From NCBI GenBank assembly GCA_016214895.1, contig JACRMR010000008.1:1-64000 (forward strand): a stretch of 64,000 bases of DNA. Direction: 5' to 3'. This stretch comes from a candidate division KSB1 bacterium (GTDB lineage: Bacteria; Electryoneota; RPQS01). The translations under genes and the position numbers were made by a program. The first letter of the stretch is position 1. Every line of letters starts with the position of its first letter. The notes below the pieces were generated by a model. The model was given only the letters and a program-made list of their open reading frames with translations. It was not told where the DNA came from and made no database searches. Positions 34,421-43,502 of the stretch are shown piece by piece.

Positions 34421-35617
34421 ATGATGCGGCTGCCGCGGCTTGCCTATCAGCATGTGGGAACTTTCAAAGGGTTCCTCTTTCTCGCGGCGGTGATTCTGAT
34501 TATTTCGGTACTGGCCTACACGCAGGTGCTGGTGTCGAAGCTGAAGGACTCGACGCGGCACGGACTGGAGCAGAAGATTCGGATGTACTCGGTGCTGGTG
34601 AACAGCGAGAGTCCGGATCTGATCGCGCTCGCGCTCGAGCAGATTCAGGCGGTCGATTTTCCGATCATTGTCACGGATTCGCGCGGCAGTCCGAAGCACT
34701 GGAAGAATATCGAGATTGACCCCAATGACACGACGGCGGAGGCGCGGTCACAGGCGCGTGACTTGGCGCGGACGATGGACGAGCAGGGGAATCCCGCGTT
34801 ACCGATTCTGGTGTCGGGCAATCAAGTCGATTGGTTTCACTACGGCGATTCGGTCGTCATCCGGCAATTACGCTGGCTGCCGTGGGTCGAGATTCTCGTG
34901 GCGCTGCTCTTTGTGATCATCGGCTATGTCGGGTTCAGCAGTATTCGCCGGAGCGAAGAGCGCATGGTCTGGGTGGGTCTGGCCAAGGAGACCGCGCATC
35001 AACTGGGAACACCGTTAACGTCATTGATGGGCTGGACCGAGTTGTTGAAGGGCGGCGGTGACGTACAGCACGCGGTGGTCGAGATGGAACGGGACATGGT
35101 TCGGCTCGAGCGGGTCACCGCGCGGTTTTCGCAGATCGGCTCGGAGCCCGTCATGACGGCGACGCGTCTGCGCGACGTTGTGCAGGAGACGGTGAACTAT
35201 TTCCAGTCGCGCCTGCCGCGCACGGATAAGCCGATCAGCCTTCAAATCGACTTTCCCTGCGATCCGGTGGTAAATTTGAACCGCGGGCTGTTCGGGTGGG
35301 TGCTCGAAAACTTGATCAAGAACAGTATCGATGCCTTGCGGCAGTCGGGTGGCGAGATTCAGGTGTCCTGCGAGCTGCACGGCGACACGGTGAATATCGA
35401 TGTCGCGGACAACGGACCCGGGATTCAGGCGAAGCATCGCCGCTTGGTCTTTCGTCCGGGCTTTACGACGAAGACCCGCGGTTGGGGGCTGGGCCTCTCG
35501 TTGGCGCGCCGGATCGTCGAGGAGTATCACGGTGGCCGATTATTCATTAAGGAGACCTCGCACGGCCGGGGCACGGTAATGCGCATCTGTTTACGAGTAG
35601 GCCACGGTGACTCCTAA
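34421..35617 (+). CDS. Membrane sensor histidine kinase
   Basis: A 398-aa kinase with transmembrane helices at about 15-38 and 155-173, a periplasmic sensor domain of about 115 residues, and no obvious HAMP domain. The H-box is LAKETAHQLGTPLTSLMGW with His193. The ATPase has the N-box NLIKNSIDALR, G1 DNGPGI and G2 TKTRGWGLGLSLARRIV. HQLGTPL instead of HELRTPL is frequent in Bacteroidota-related kinases. No response regulator is adjacent; a lone receiver-domain protein lies about 4 kb downstream (39740). Confidence 0.92.
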   Translation: MMRLPRLAYQHVGTFKGFLFLAAVILIISVLAYTQVLVSKLKDSTRHGLEQKIRMYSVLVNSESPDLIALALEQIQAVDFPIIVTDSRGSPKHWKNIEIDPNDTTAEARSQARDLARTMDEQGNPALPILVSGNQVDWFHYGDSVVIRQLRWLPWVEILVALLFVIIGYVGFSSIRRSEERMVWVGLAKETAHQLGTPLTSLMGWTELLKGGGDVQHAVVEMERDMVRLERVTARFSQIGSEPVMTATRLRDVVQETVNYFQSRLPRTDKPISLQIDFPCDPVVNLNRGLFGWVLENLIKNSIDALRQSGGEIQVSCELHGDTVNIDVADNGPGIQAKHRRLVFRPGFTTKTRGWGLGLSLARRIVEEYHGGRLFIKETSHGRGTVMRICLRVGHGDS

Positions 35618-36683
35618 CGCATCGCATTCAGGCCGCGTCGCACGCGGCTTTGTCGTATTGGGACTGGCCCTGGTGCTGTTGTTGGCTCTGGAAGTATTCT
35701 CGCGCGTGTTGTTGGAGGGATCGATTTCCGATGGCCCGCGGCAGTTGATTGAGGTGAGCATCCCGGAGGGCGCGACGGTCGAGCAGCTCTCCAAGGTCCT
35801 TCAGGCCCGCGGGCTCATCGATCATCCGCTCTTGTTTCGCTATGCGGTGCGGCTGATGGGCGCCGACACGAAGATCCAGGCGGGCAACATTGTGCTGGCA
35901 TCGGGGCAATCGCTGGTCGAACTGATTCAGAACCTTTCGCGCGCGAAGTCGGTGGGAGTACCGGTGCTGATCCGCGAGGGCTTGACCAGCATGGAGATTG
36001 CCGGGATCATTCACGCGCGATTGGGAATTGACTCGACGGCGTTTCTGGCGGTGATTCGCGATACCGTGTTCGCTCGTGAAGTCGGCGTGGACGGTCCCTC
36101 GTTGGAAGGCTACCTCTATCCGGATACCTATCTGTTTGCCGCGAACGGTGATGTACGGCGCATGGTCCGTCGCATGGTGGCAAATTTTCGCTCGCACCTG
36201 CCGGTAGATGCGGATGCGCGGGCGGCCGCGCTGGGTCTGACTCTGCACGGGGCCTTGACACTCGCCAGTATCGTGGAGTGGGAGACGATGGTGCGGAGCG
36301 AGGCGCGGACCATCGCCTCGGTGTATCTGAATCGGCTGCGAAAAGGGATGCTCCTGCAGGCCGATCCCACGGTGTCTTATGCGTTGGGGAAGGGACCCTC
36401 GCGGCTCTTCTTCAGTGATTTGAAGGTGGACAGCCGATACAATACTTACAAGTACACGGGTCTGCCGCCGGGACCGATCAACAACCCGGGCCGGCTGGCG
36501 ATCGAGGCGGCGCTCAGCCCGGAGTCCACATCGTACCTGTTTTTTGTCTCGCAGGGCGACGGCACCCACGCGTTTACGACGAATTTGACGGATCACCTGG
36601 CGGCGAAAGCTCAACTCGATCGGATTCGCCGTGACTATGACCGCGAGCAGCTCGCGAAGCCGGATAGCGTAGTCAAGGGATGA
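35607..36683 (+). CDS. mltG: Endolytic peptidoglycan transglycosylase MltG
   Basis: A 358-aa protein with one transmembrane helix (about 13-33). IEVSIPEGATVEQLSKVLQARGLI is the LysM-like part, and PSLEGYLYPDTYLF is the YceG signature. TLASIVEWETMVRSEARTIASVYLNRLRKGMLLQADPTVSYAL carries the catalytic Glu near residue 222, and YNTYKYTGLPPGPINNPG follows. MltG cuts nascent glycan strands and sets their length. GTG 35607 overlaps the kinase by 11 nt, and the stop overlaps pcrA by 4 nt. Confidence 0.94.
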   Translation: MTPNASHSGRVARGFVVLGLALVLLLALEVFSRVLLEGSISDGPRQLIEVSIPEGATVEQLSKVLQARGLIDHPLLFRYAVRLMGADTKIQAGNIVLASGQSLVELIQNLSRAKSVGVPVLIREGLTSMEIAGIIHARLGIDSTAFLAVIRDTVFAREVGVDGPSLEGYLYPDTYLFAANGDVRRMVRRMVANFRSHLPVDADARAAALGLTLHGALTLASIVEWETMVRSEARTIASVYLNRLRKGMLLQADPTVSYALGKGPSRLFFSDLKVDSRYNTYKYTGLPPGPINNPGRLAIEAALSPESTSYLFFVSQGDGTHAFTTNLTDHLAAKAQLDRIRRDYDREQLAKPDSVVKG

Positions 36684-38890
36684 ACTCCAGATTTCGGGAA
36701 TTTCTCAAGACATTGAACGCGGAGCAGCGCGATGCGGTGGTGGCTCCGTCGGGACCGATTCTGGTGCTTGCCGGGGCGGGGTCGGGTAAGACGCGCGTGT
36801 TGACGGGACGGGTATTTTACCTGGTAGCCGAGCAGCGCGAGCATCCCGACTCCCTGCTGGTGATGACTTTCACGAACAAAGCGGCGCGCGAGCTTCAGGA
36901 GCGACTGCGCGGTTACTGGGGCGAATCCTCACGGCTGCCGTGGGCGGGGACCTTTCACTCGTTTTGCGCGCGGCTGTTGCGGCAGTACGGCGGTGAGATC
37001 GGCCTGGCGCCGGGTTTTACGATCTATGACACGGACGATAATGAAGCGATACTAACCGGATTGCTGAGCGAACGGCAGCTCGCGCGCGATGAGCTGAGCG
37101 CCGGTACGCTGCGGGGCTGGATTTCGCTCATCAAGAATGGCGGCAGGCTGTCGGGGAAGCACCCGGCGCACCGCTACGTGGATGACTTGCTCACGGCCTA
37201 CAACGACCGGTTGCGGACGGCGCAGGCCGTGGACTTTGATGATTTGTTGCGGCTGCCGTTGGACTTGTTCGCCGCCTGTCCGCAGGTCTTGCAGCGGTTG
37301 CGCGATCGTTATCGGCACGTTCTGATCGACGAGTTCCAGGACACGAACTCGCATCAATTCGAGTTTTCGCGGATCCTGGCCGAGCCGCGGAATGATCTGT
37401 TCGTCGTGGGCGACGACGATCAGGCGATTTACGGCTGGCGCGGCGCGGATTCGAAACACATTCTCGAGTTTCAGGAGCGGTTTGCGGGCACGCAGGTTCA
37501 CCGGCTCGAGCAGAACTATCGCTCGACGCAGGCGATCCTCGACATCGCGAACGACGTGATTGGCGGGAACCGAAAGCGGACGGACAAACGGCTGTGGACG
37601 GCGCAGAAGGGCGGGGAAAAGGTCGTGTTGCGGACGCTGTCCCGCGCCGTCGATGAGGCCAACGAAGTTGTCGGCGAGATCGTGCACCAGCGGCGGATGA
37701 ACGGCTACACGTGGCGGGATTTCGCGATTCTCTTTCGGACCAATTCGTTATCGCGGCTGTTCGAGGAGGTGTTGGTCGCGCAGGCCGTGCCGTATGCCCT
37801 AGTGGGCGGCGTGCGGTTCTACGAGCGCAAGGAAATCAAGGACCTGTTGGCCTATCTGCGTGTGCTGGTCAATCCGGACGATGAACAGGCGTGGCGCCGC
37901 GTGCTGAAGACGCCGCCGCGCGGGATCGGCGAGGTCACAGTCGCCGCGGTTGAGGAGACGGCGAAGCAACTGCGCACGGGATTCGGCGCGGTTCTGCACG
38001 ACGAGCAGCTTCTGAAACTGCTCGGCAAGACCGCGTTCGCGAAACTGAGTCCGGTGGCCGGGCGCATGCTCAAGCTGCGCGAGGAGATACGGGAACTGGT
38101 GATTGCGGATCAGGTTCGGACGGTGTTGGACAGCAGCGGACTGGTGGATCACTACAACGATCCGCGGGATCCTGCGAGCGAAGAGCGTATCGCCAACCTG
38201 CATCAATTGGTGGAGGCGGCGCGGGAGCGGCAGCGCGCAGTTTCGGAGATCACGCTGACCGATTTTCTGGCGGAAGCCGCGCTGGTGGCGGACGTGGACG
38301 CGTACGAGGAGCAGGCGGATCGTGTCACGCTGATGACGTTGCACTCGGCGAAGGGGCTGGAGTTTCCGGTGGTCTTCATCACGGGCGTCGAAGAGGGACT
38401 GCTGCCGCATCGCCGGAGCATGGATAGCCAGGCGGGGCTTGAAGAGGAACGGCGGTTGTTTTACGTTGGCGTGACGCGGGCGCGGGAGCGGTTGTATCTG
38501 ACGTACTCACAGTCTCGTACGCTTTATGGCGGTCGCGATTTTCAGGAACCCTCGCGGTTCCTGCGCGACATTGAACCAACGCGCTTGCGCGGTTGGACGT
38601 TGCCGCCGCGCCGGCAATTCGAGGACTCGCTTGACTTGGGGGACGGCCACGCGCCGGCCAGCTCGCGGCACCGCGACGTTTTTCAGATGTCGCGCCCGGC
38701 ATCGCCGTCCGTCAGCGCATCGCTGGTGCCGTACCGGATCGGCGATCTCGTCGAGCACGCGGATTTCGGTCTGGGAGTGGTGACGGCAAAGAGCGGCGAC
38801 GCCGAGAATCTGAAAGTGCGAGTGGCGTTCGAGGGTATCGGCTCGAAGCTGCTGGCGGTGAAATACGCGCAACTGAAGAAGGTGGATTAG
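36680..38890 (+). CDS. pcrA: UvrD/PcrA-type superfamily 1 DNA helicase
   Basis: A 736-aa 3'-5' helicase for repair and replication-fork clearing. In order: Q motif and Walker A (AEQRDAVVAP, LVLAGAGSGKTRVL), LVMTFTNKAARELQERL (Ia), HVLIDEFQDTN (II), VGDDDQAIYGWRGAD (III), EQNYRST (IV), VTLMTLHSAKGLEFPVVF (V) and RRLFYVGVTRARERLYL (VI). The C-terminus has the PcrA-type RNA-polymerase-binding Tudor-like piece (YRIGDLVEHADFGLGVV). The length is usual. Confidence 0.95.
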   Translation: MNSRFREFLKTLNAEQRDAVVAPSGPILVLAGAGSGKTRVLTGRVFYLVAEQREHPDSLLVMTFTNKAARELQERLRGYWGESSRLPWAGTFHSFCARLLRQYGGEIGLAPGFTIYDTDDNEAILTGLLSERQLARDELSAGTLRGWISLIKNGGRLSGKHPAHRYVDDLLTAYNDRLRTAQAVDFDDLLRLPLDLFAACPQVLQRLRDRYRHVLIDEFQDTNSHQFEFSRILAEPRNDLFVVGDDDQAIYGWRGADSKHILEFQERFAGTQVHRLEQNYRSTQAILDIANDVIGGNRKRTDKRLWTAQKGGEKVVLRTLSRAVDEANEVVGEIVHQRRMNGYTWRDFAILFRTNSLSRLFEEVLVAQAVPYALVGGVRFYERKEIKDLLAYLRVLVNPDDEQAWRRVLKTPPRGIGEVTVAAVEETAKQLRTGFGAVLHDEQLLKLLGKTAFAKLSPVAGRMLKLREEIRELVIADQVRTVLDSSGLVDHYNDPRDPASEERIANLHQLVEAARERQRAVSEITLTDFLAEAALVADVDAYEEQADRVTLMTLHSAKGLEFPVVFITGVEEGLLPHRRSMDSQAGLEEERRLFYVGVTRARERLYLTYSQSRTLYGGRDFQEPSRFLRDIEPTRLRGWTLPPRRQFEDSLDLGDGHAPASSRHRDVFQMSRPASPSVSASLVPYRIGDLVEHADFGLGVVTAKSGDAENLKVRVAFEGIGSKLLAVKYAQLKKVD

Positions 38891-38891
38891 A

Positions 38892-39755
38892 GTGATTACG
38901 CTCGCCGAGATAGTCAGCATCGCGTTGGCCGAGGACCTGCCGACGGGGCATGACGTCACGTCGGAGTGGCTGGTATCCGCCGGCTTAATCGGCGAGGGGT
39001 ACATCGTACCCAAGGCGGATGGGATCATCAGCGGCTGCGGAGCGGTCGCTGAAGTCTTCAAGCAGGTCGATTCGGAGCTCGCATTGCACTGGCTCCGGCG
39101 AGACGGGGAGCGGGCTGAAGCCGGGCAACGAATCGTCGATCTCAGGGGAAATGCGCGGTCCATTCTCAAGGCCGAGCGCACGGCGCTGAACTTCCTCTGC
39201 CATTTGAGCGGTGTGGCCACGGTAACGCGCAGCTTTGCAACTGCCGCGGCCGAGTTTGGCTCGCAGGTCTTGGCGACTCGCAAGACGACGCCCGGACTGC
39301 GCGAGCTTGAGTTGCAGGCGGTCAGACACGGCGGCGGCGACGTCTATCGGACGAATCTCTCGGATGCGGTACTGGCCAAGGACAATCATCTGGTTTGCGT
39401 CGGTGGGTTACGGGGCATCGGCGCGGAGCTTGAGCAGTTGCGGGCGGCTCGCGCGGCGGAGGCGGAGTTGACGTTGCGCGATGGCAAGTTGGAAGTAACG
39501 AGTCTCGAAGATCTTGACGTGGCCGTGGCCCTGGGTTGGAAGCAGATTTTACTGGACAATTTCACGCCGGATGAAGTCGCACAAGCCGTGCGCGCCCATG
39601 GCGACTCGGTGTCGCTCGAAGCCTCCGGCGGGATTCATTCCGGCAATCTGCGGGAGTATGCGAAGACGGGAGTACATTATCTGTCCATTGGCGCGCTGAC
39701 GCATTCGGTGCCGGCCCTGGACTTTTCCTTGGAGGTTGAATGGAAAGCGGCGTAA
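38892..39755 (+). CDS. nadC: Nicotinate-nucleotide pyrophosphorylase (carboxylating)
   Basis: A 287-aa enzyme that turns quinolinate and PRPP into nicotinate mononucleotide in de novo NAD synthesis. Marks: ALAEDLPTGHDVTSEWL, ERTALNFLCHLSGVATVTRSF, ATRKTTPGLRELELQAVRHGGGDVYRTNLSDAVLAKDNHL, and LEASGGIHSGNLREYAKTGVHYLSIGALTHS. The start is GTG 38892, 1 nt after the pcrA stop. nadA and nadB are not in the window. It overlaps the receiver-domain gene by 16 nt. Confidence 0.95.
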   Translation: MITLAEIVSIALAEDLPTGHDVTSEWLVSAGLIGEGYIVPKADGIISGCGAVAEVFKQVDSELALHWLRRDGERAEAGQRIVDLRGNARSILKAERTALNFLCHLSGVATVTRSFATAAAEFGSQVLATRKTTPGLRELELQAVRHGGGDVYRTNLSDAVLAKDNHLVCVGGLRGIGAELEQLRAARAAEAELTLRDGKLEVTSLEDLDVAVALGWKQILLDNFTPDEVAQAVRAHGDSVSLEASGGIHSGNLREYAKTGVHYLSIGALTHSVPALDFSLEVEWKAA

Positions 39756-40114
39756 AGGCGAAGTTGCTGGTCGCGGACGACGAGAAGAACTTGCGCGAAC
39801 TGTACCGGATGGAGCTGGAGGAGGAAGGCTACGAAGTCGAGACGGCGGCGAATGGGATGGAGGTGCTGAGCCGGATCGAGGAGCGCGAGTTTGACATTAT
39901 CATCCTCGACATTCAGATGCCGGGGTTGTCGGGAATCGACTTATTGCAGAAGATTATGGCGCACGACAAGCGACAGGCGGTCATTCTCAACACGGCGTTT
40001 CCGTCTTATCGGGACAATTTCATGACCTGGCCGGCCGAGGCGTATGTGGTGAAGAGTTCGGATACCGCCGAATTGAAGCAGGCGGTGAAGAAAGTGCTGG
40101 ACAAGAAGTCGTGA
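39740..40114 (+). CDS. Single-domain response regulator (CheY-like receiver)
   Basis: A 124-aa receiver without output domain. The acidic pocket is LLVADDEKNL, the phosphorylated residue is Asp57 in IIILDIQMPGLSGIDLL, the switch Thr is in LNTAF, and the Lys in AYVVKSSD. It may serve the histidine kinase at 34421 or act in a relay (inference). It overlaps nadC by 16 nt and glgC by 4 nt, so it is co-expressed with glucan metabolism genes; allosteric or transcriptional control of these is speculative. Confidence 0.9.
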   Translation: MESGVKAKLLVADDEKNLRELYRMELEEEGYEVETAANGMEVLSRIEEREFDIIILDIQMPGLSGIDLLQKIMAHDKRQAVILNTAFPSYRDNFMTWPAEAYVVKSSDTAELKQAVKKVLDKKS

Positions 40115-41343
40115 GTAAGCCCTTCAGACGCGTGTTGACGCTGATCATGGCCGGCGGGCGTGGCGAGCGCCTGTTTCCGTTGACGCGGGAAGTGGCCAAG
40201 CCGGCGGTGACGTTCGGGGGGATCTACAAGATCATCGATTTCACGCTCTCGAATTGTTTCAACACGGGGATTCGGCAGATCTATCTGTTGACGCAATATT
40301 CAAACGTGACGATGAACCGGCACGTGCGGTTGGGCTGGAATCCGGTCTTCCGGTTGGAACTTGATGAGTTCATCGAAGCGCTTCCGCCGCAGCACATCGG
40401 GACGGAAAACTGGTATCACGGGACGGCGGATTCGATTTATCAGAACATCAATCTGCTGGAGCGTCACAAGCCGGACTATGTTCTGATTCTCTCGGGCGAT
40501 CACGTTTACAAGATGGATTACGGGAAGATGCTGGACTACCACATCGACAAGCAGGCCGAGATGACGGTCGCGGTGGTGCCGCTGGATCGGCTGAGCGCGC
40601 GCGAGATGGGAGTGATTGGGGTGGACGACGAGTTTCGCGTTCGCGAGTTTGTGGAGAAGCCGGCGGATCCGCCGGCGATGCCCGGGCATCCGGATCAATC
40701 GTTGGCCTCGATGGGCGTGTACGTATTTACGACGACCAAGTTAGTGCGCGAGCTCATCCGGGATTCGAAGGACAGCAATTCGCGGCATGATTTCGGCCGC
40801 AACATCATTCCCAATCTGGTGGCGAACCATGAGCCGATATTCGCGTATCCGTTCCGCGACGGGGACAGCGGCAGCCCGGCCTACTGGCGCGACATCGGAA
40901 CGTTGGATTCGTTCTACACGACGAACCTTGATTTGGTCACGGCGAACCCGGCGATCGATCTCTACGATCGCCGGTGGCCGATTCGCACCTACACACCGCA
41001 GACCCCGCCGGCGCGCATCGTCGATTCGACCATTGATCGGGGTCGGGAAGGGGTCGTCGTCGATTCACTGGTCAGTTCGGGGAGCGTAATATCGGGCGCG
41101 CGCGTGGTGCGTTCGGTGCTATCGCCGGAGGTGAAAGTGCACACGGGGGCGGAGGTCAGCGATTCGATCTTGATGGAAGGCGTGGACATCGGGCGGCACG
41201 CGGTGGTCCGCCGCGCGATCATTTGTACGGGCGTGCGCGTTCCGGAGCACGCGCGGATCGGCGTGGACGAGAACGAGGATCGAGCGCGATTCATCGTCAC
41301 GGAGGGGCGGGTGACGGTGGTTCCGGAGGGCTACGTGTGGTGA
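40111..41343 (+). CDS. glgC: Glucose-1-phosphate adenylyltransferase
   Basis: A 410-aa enzyme that makes ADP-glucose for glycogen. LIMAGGRGERLFPLTREVAKPAVTFGGIYKIIDFTLSNCFNTGIRQIYLLTQY is the N-terminal nucleotidyltransferase, with GTADSIYQN, LSGDHVYKMDY, VEKP and YWRDIGTLDSFY further on. The C-terminal beta-helix (VDSLVSSGSVISGARVVRSVLSPEV) is usual for allosteric control. The start is GTG 40111. No glgA or glgB is adjacent, but a GH57 enzyme follows. Confidence 0.95.
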   Translation: MSKPFRRVLTLIMAGGRGERLFPLTREVAKPAVTFGGIYKIIDFTLSNCFNTGIRQIYLLTQYSNVTMNRHVRLGWNPVFRLELDEFIEALPPQHIGTENWYHGTADSIYQNINLLERHKPDYVLILSGDHVYKMDYGKMLDYHIDKQAEMTVAVVPLDRLSAREMGVIGVDDEFRVREFVEKPADPPAMPGHPDQSLASMGVYVFTTTKLVRELIRDSKDSNSRHDFGRNIIPNLVANHEPIFAYPFRDGDSGSPAYWRDIGTLDSFYTTNLDLVTANPAIDLYDRRWPIRTYTPQTPPARIVDSTIDRGREGVVVDSLVSSGSVISGARVVRSVLSPEVKVHTGAEVSDSILMEGVDIGRHAVVRRAIICTGVRVPEHARIGVDENEDRARFIVTEGRVTVVPEGYVW

Positions 41344-43454
41344 GGGCGGCGGGTCGGCTGCCGATTCTGTTTCTCTGGCATCACCATCAGCCGTACTACC
41401 GGATGCCGGATGCGGAGCTGCCGCGCTTACCGTGGGTGAGGCTGCACTCGGTACGCGGGTATGCGGACATGTTGGCGGCGGTCCGCGCGTCGAGCGCACG
41501 GATGACGTTCAATTTCACGCCGATACTTTTGGAGCAGCTGGAGTTCGCCGCGCAGCACCGACCCGCCGATGAGTTCGAGCGGGTTTCGTGTCTCTCGCCG
41601 GCGGACATGTCAGAGGCGGAGCGGCGGTTTGTGCTGCGGCATTTCTTTTCGATCCACTGGCCGCATCGGATCCGAAACCACGGGCGGTACGCGGAATTGC
41701 TCGCGCGGCGCGGCGAGCACGGCACGGAGGATCAGCTGCGGAGCGCCATGGAGGAGTATGCGACGCACGACTATCTCGATCTGATGGCGCTATTCAACTT
41801 GAATTGGATCGGATTCAGCGGCGACAATGATGGGCAAATCCGCGAGTTGCGATCGAAGCAACGGGGCTACGACGCACAGGATATTGCCGCGATTCTATCG
41901 TATCATCATCGTGTTTTGGACCTGGTTATCGCGGGTTATCGCGAGCAGATGGCGGGGGGGCAAATCGAGATTTCGACATCGCCGTACGCACATCCGATCC
42001 TTCCGCTCCTGTGCGACAGTGATATTGCCGGGATTGACATTCCGCGCCACCGCTTGCCGAAGCCGGGGTTTGGGTATCCGGAGGATGCGAAGCGGCAGTT
42101 GCGGCGCGGCGCGGAGACGTATCGCCGCGTCTGGGGAGCGGATCCGCGCGGGTTGTGGCCTTCGGAAGGCTCGGTCAGCGATGCGGCATTGGAATTGGCG
42201 CGGTCATACGGCTTTGCGTGGGCGGCCACGGACGATGGAATTCTGAGTCGGAGCGAAGTCACGCGGCAGGCGGGGCGAGCCGCGCATACATCCTACGAGT
42301 GGCAAGGCGAACACGGGACGCTCCGGCTGTATTTTCGCGATCACGGCTTGTCGGATGCCATCGGGTTTCGTTATGCGCCGATGCCCGCTGCGCAGGCGGT
42401 GGGGGAGTTCATCGGCAGCCTGCTGAACATTGAACGGGACACGCGGCACGATCCGCATCGGTGTGTGTGTGTTGCCCTCGACGGCGAGAATCCGTGGGAG
42501 AGCTTTGCGGACGGCGGACGGGAGTTCATGACGACGCTTTTCAATCAGATTCAGGATCATGAACGCCTGACCACGATGTTGATCGGGGCTCACGCGGAGC
42601 AGGCCGCAGGCGGGCAGGTGCGAACGGTGCATCCCGGTTCCTGGATCGACTCGAATTTTCGGATCTGGATCGGTGATTCTCAGAAAAACGCAGCCTGGAG
42701 CGAACTGCTGCGTGTGCGGCGCATGTTGGACGAGCTGACGCTTGATGAGCGGGTCGGCGCGGAATGCCAGGACTGGCTGTTACGCGCGGAGGGTTCGGAC
42801 TGGCTGTGGTGGTTCGGTGAGCCGTTTTCGTCACTGTATGACGCGGATTTCGATGAGCTATTTCGCGCATTCTTGAAGCAGATCTATGTGCTGGCGGGAG
42901 TAAAGGCGCCGTCGAGTCTCGACGCCGCCATCAAGCGTCCGGCGCGAGTGGAACGCCGGTTCCAGCCGGTTTTTGAGATTGAGCCGACGATTGACGGAAA
43001 GGTGACGTCGTTCTATGAATGGGTGGGGGCCTGCCACATCCCCGCAGCGCAGTACGGCTCGGTGATGGGTCGATCTGAAGGCGCGATTCGCGACATCTAC
43101 TATGGGTTTGACGGCCGGCGGGTATTCATCCGGATCGATCCGCATCCGGGCGTCGTCCGAAACCTGTCCGGCGAGTTGATCGTGCGGGTCGTTGCCGACC
43201 GGGAGGCGGAGCTTGTCGTTCCGTTTTCGGAGCCGGCCTGCGAGCGACGGGAAGACGGCATTGAGATTTGCGCCGGCGAAGTGTATGAGCTGGCGTTGGA
43301 CTATGCATGCGTGGCGTTGGAGCGGGGCGGGGACTGCCAGATTATGATTGAAGTGTTGGACGGCGGTACGGTCATCGAGCGGCATCCGCCGGCAGGCGGT
43401 TTTCGGTTCGTGCTGCCAACGATCGAGGCGGTGGCATCGAACTGGTTGATATGA
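41340..43454 (+). CDS. Glycoside hydrolase family 57 (alpha-amylase/glucanotransferase type)
   Basis: A 704-aa protein starting at GTG 41340 or 41337, overlapping the glgC stop. The five GH57 regions are visible: LWHHHQPYY (residues about 13-20), a GQIEISTSPYAHPILPLL region, GLWPSEGSVSD with the catalytic nucleophile Glu near 276, and VALDGENPWE with the acid Asp near 381. A helical domain and a C-terminal beta domain (about 545-704) follow. No signal peptide is present, so it acts in the cytosol, probably on storage glucan made with GlgC. Whether it hydrolyses, branches or transfers cannot be told. Confidence 0.9.
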   Translation: MRAAGRLPILFLWHHHQPYYRMPDAELPRLPWVRLHSVRGYADMLAAVRASSARMTFNFTPILLEQLEFAAQHRPADEFERVSCLSPADMSEAERRFVLRHFFSIHWPHRIRNHGRYAELLARRGEHGTEDQLRSAMEEYATHDYLDLMALFNLNWIGFSGDNDGQIRELRSKQRGYDAQDIAAILSYHHRVLDLVIAGYREQMAGGQIEISTSPYAHPILPLLCDSDIAGIDIPRHRLPKPGFGYPEDAKRQLRRGAETYRRVWGADPRGLWPSEGSVSDAALELARSYGFAWAATDDGILSRSEVTRQAGRAAHTSYEWQGEHGTLRLYFRDHGLSDAIGFRYAPMPAAQAVGEFIGSLLNIERDTRHDPHRCVCVALDGENPWESFADGGREFMTTLFNQIQDHERLTTMLIGAHAEQAAGGQVRTVHPGSWIDSNFRIWIGDSQKNAAWSELLRVRRMLDELTLDERVGAECQDWLLRAEGSDWLWWFGEPFSSLYDADFDELFRAFLKQIYVLAGVKAPSSLDAAIKRPARVERRFQPVFEIEPTIDGKVTSFYEWVGACHIPAAQYGSVMGRSEGAIRDIYYGFDGRRVFIRIDPHPGVVRNLSGELIVRVVADREAELVVPFSEPACERREDGIEICAGEVYELALDYACVALERGGDCQIMIEVLDGGTVIERHPPAGGFRFVLPTIEAVASNWLI

Positions 43455-43502
43455 TGCGGTAGCGTCGATTCTTGATCCGCAAATTTGAGAAGGAGCGAGC
43501 AG